The notes under the pieces are model-generated. The model worked only from the letters and a program-made list of their open reading frames with translations, had not been told where the DNA came from and searched no databases. The position numbers and the translations under genes are program-made. Source: a virus. Taken from it: 24,250 nucleotides of DNA. This document shows, piece after piece, positions 23,601-24,250 of this stretch; the stretch's first letter is position 1; every line of letters starts with the position of its first letter. The stretch is taken from the IMG/VR virus record IMGVR_UViG_3300032050_000799, positions 1 to 24,250 of that record, one strand, 5' to 3'.

Positions 23601-24250
23601 GGTTGAGATTGACAGAGACAGGGCGATTGTTGATGCTCGTCTTGCTGGCAAAGTACTTGATGATGTTGCTGAAGAGTATGGTATGTCGCGCGAAGAAGTG
23701 CGGAAACTAGAAATTCAGGAAATTAAGAAGAGGGCGAAAGACCTCATCCCAGCACGAACACCAGCACAACTTGCGCAACGAGGGGAGCCAGGTCAGGAGC
23801 CGCGATTCCAGGACACCGATAGGGCTCTTGCTGAATTCATCTTGCGTAAGCGCTTTGAAGGAACGCCAGTTCGTGAACTTGCTGGAATCCTTGGCGTCAG
23901 AGCGGAAGACCTCCGTGCATGGGAGATTGCAGAGACCAGAGGAGACCCACGCATGAATCGTGCTCGTGGTCTCAGGAGTTCTTCAATGGACTCACCGCTG
24001 TCAATTACCGACCGTCGCGGCAGAAGAATTTCAGAGTTTCTGAGAGATATTGAAGAGTCACTAGAAGACTATCCAACCGCCTACTCGGCAAGGGGCGGCC
24101 TTGACAAGGATTGGGTTGATGGTCTCATTCGTGACATGAAGAATGGGACTACCAACTTTGAGGACATGAATAGAGTTCTCAAACTTGCTGTTGACGATAT
24201 GAACATGGAGAGAGCCAAGCCAAGCCCAGACGAAGCCAGGCTCGCCAGAC
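20617..24250 (+). CDS. HK97-type prohead protease with giant repeat-containing C-terminus (polyprotein-like, partial)
   Basis: One open frame runs from the ATG at 20617 (GGGAG 4 bases upstream) past the window edge, over 1211 residues without a stop. Residues about 1-165 form an HK97-type prohead protease, with the catalytic His61 in 'VVWGHNWNDPIGKV' and Ser125 in 'QEWSIGYKT'. After it come: a Met-Pro-Gly-rich linker (about 182-220); an acidic helical section (about 320-440) that could act as scaffold; a Gly run; a calcium-loop-like 'AWDGDGDGIVQEGTPF' (469-484); and then a region with four helix-turn-helix-like modules and five 'GLRS' motifs. Normal prohead proteases of this family are about 200-300 residues. 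A capsid maturation polyprotein cleaved by its own protease is possible, but this is inference. Confidence 0.88.
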   Translation, partial: MSFSDIEFKASSGTFNVDQAQGIVECFVAGVGNKDSVGDVLLPGAFNSSLKRRKPRVVWGHNWNDPIGKVLEIYEVPPTDSRLPGKMKAAGIGGLYARVQFNLNSEKGREAFANVAFFGEEQEWSIGYKTIQASFDPNLQANILREVELYEVSPVLHGANQLTGTISVKSDTTLADEEKGHGMMGMPGMPHSPGMPSGMMKPMAPKPQQAVRPVRPSAPENPLMVALRRELVKRSGSNVIVRAATENTVVFDRLTSDGESSTYRVAFHFQDGQFMFGKPERVQSQTVYTPEIPAIPSSPAQAFAVSMKPQGDAYLGDDPDDFMPMPGKSDDLDFDDFFLDDIEEKIGRSLNKRNLAKLKNVMEMLQDVLASAEKEVEVKSAEYVIPVDINNAFHTKQLLDPIMDYHRVDSYVSEKGIVITSGVTPEFIDAVETLKKGLGNRIGRAIGGGGGGKGRRLARGLTARFDPNAWDGDGDGIVQEGTPFQRPAIPGVNDRSTRGRVNTQAAIQAAQGQGINTGRGLRSSGGKDSNDDASILKRREAGESLQDVAESLGMRREDVRKAELRAIRQRDAKRKTNDEILKRREAGESLQDVAQSLNMRREDVRQAELEAKNRRDGGLRSGTAIESMAKMSPSERKEAFRNIVKDQLELFDATGDDEIDFYREYLSELMSDFLSVEAPSGDYSASKILDGSESVDKESVSDLLSEVQDAYEKLGGKGRFGDMYKTRGKRAVSEDDQIASLLALGTVLDSVNNKRVRSTDKQNSDALRNMVRSMQSAGDSKGRPDGLRSRTAKANSVEQREIIDAMGDRFAEMTIDEQTKALQRAIEALDASLGNDGDTSMDDVDEILLENLGEVLSRFMPSEQGDYFPPQPGSDWTVASVMQGDIPDEFPGAEELSDLISTLKDQYIKLSDGDRDDFTKFFPSRRRPKSPLSEDDKNNARLALIATLSAYGRDRGGPFEDIQQLADSIDAGGSRRGLRSSTDRDDVDALLDDMQVEIDRDRAIVDARLAGKVLDDVAEEYGMSREEVRKLEIQEIKKRAKDLIPARTPAQLAQRGEPGQEPRFQDTDRALAEFILRKRFEGTPVRELAGILGVRAEDLRAWEIAETRGDPRMNRARGLRSSSMDSPLSITDRRGRRISEFLRDIEESLEDYPTAYSARGGLDKDWVDGLIRDMKNGTTNFEDMNRVLKLAVDDMNMERAKPSPDEARLAR
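22213..22452 (+). repeat. Tandem pair of helix-turn-helix-like modules (copies A and B)
   Basis: Two copies, residues about 533-568 and 578-612, share 'LKRREAGESLQDVA.SL.MRREDVR.AEL', and their DNA is still clearly alike. This suggests a recent duplication. The pattern (short helix, Gly, 'DVA..L.M', then a recognition-like helix) resembles sigma region 4 or resolvase-type helix-turn-helix folds. Confidence 0.8.
23620..23940 (+). repeat. Two diverged helix-turn-helix-like modules (copies C and D)
   Basis: Copy C (residues about 1002-1038, 'ARLAGKVLDDVAEEYGMSRE') and copy D (about 1070-1108, 'RFEGTPVRELAGILGVRAED') keep the same pattern as copies A and B but with lower identity. D is immediately followed by a GLRSS motif at 1118. 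Confidence 0.65.

Larger units (their letters stand above)
22174..23982 (+). repeat. Five dispersed Gly-Leu-Arg-Ser motifs in the polyprotein-like ORF
   Basis: The motif occurs at residues 520 (GLRSS), 618 (GLRSG), 786 (GLRSR), 977 (GLRSS) and 1118 (GLRSS). Spacings are 98, 168, 191 and 141 residues. Each lies in a loop-like, charged or Gly-rich stretch between folded-looking parts. Codons differ between copies, so conservation is at protein level. These could be linkers or protease sites; this is not proven. Confidence 0.75.

Noticed and set aside
1-24250. tRNA genes, integrase, attachment sites and insertion sequences
   Set aside because: No cloverleaf-like segment, recombinase motif or terminal-repeat structure was seen; lysogeny cannot be judged from this window.

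Overview
This window is part of the genome of a tailed double-stranded DNA phage or prophage (Caudoviricetes). The tail sheath and tail tube genes point to a contractile, myovirus-type tail. No host gene, tRNA, integrase, CRISPR array or insertion sequence was seen. The host cannot be read from the sequence. Base composition is near 50% GC, starts are a mix of ATG, GTG and TTG, and ribosome binding sites are mostly GGAG or AGGAG. A bacterial host is certain; an actinobacterial one is only a weak guess. Coding is very dense, and no stretch over about 100 bases lacks a gene.

Layout. From 18138 down to 1, nearly everything is on the minus strand. Read in the direction of transcription the order is: large terminase; a hypothetical; a Rad52-like annealing protein; a Cas4/RecB-like nuclease; a hypothetical; an HNH endonuclease; a RuvC-like resolvase; a small hypothetical; a ParB-like / PAPS-reductase-like / ParB-like trio; a small arginine-rich protein. 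The neck and tail block follows: head-tail connector, tail completion proteins, a hypothetical, sheath, tube, tail assembly chaperone with a -1 frameshift extension, a 1331-residue tape measure protein with an M15-peptidase-like C-terminus, and the start of a baseplate-like protein cut by the window edge. One gene at 13659-14009 interrupts this run on the plus strand. It encodes a small beta-rich structural-type protein and ends in a strong terminator.

From 18187 rightwards genes are on the plus strand: a small two-helix membrane protein, a portal protein with a collagen-like insert and a long C-terminal extension, and a very large open frame (20617 to beyond 24250). The latter starts as an HK97-type prohead protease and continues for about 1000 more residues. 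This tail contains a calcium-loop-like motif, four helix-turn-helix-like modules and five copies of a Gly-Leu-Arg-Ser motif. The major capsid protein is not in view and presumably lies to the right.

How the genes work together: terminase, portal and protease build and fill the head; the connector and completion proteins join it to the contractile tail; Rad52-like, Cas4-like, HNH and RuvC-like proteins form a recombination and DNA-processing set. The ParB/PAPS-reductase trio resembles the IbrA/IbrB pairing, whose biochemical role is not settled. Most striking are the protease-headed polyprotein-like ORF, the frameshifted chaperone, the peptidase-bearing tape measure, and the apparent total absence of the tetranucleotides GATC, AGCT, TCGA and CCGG from the whole window.
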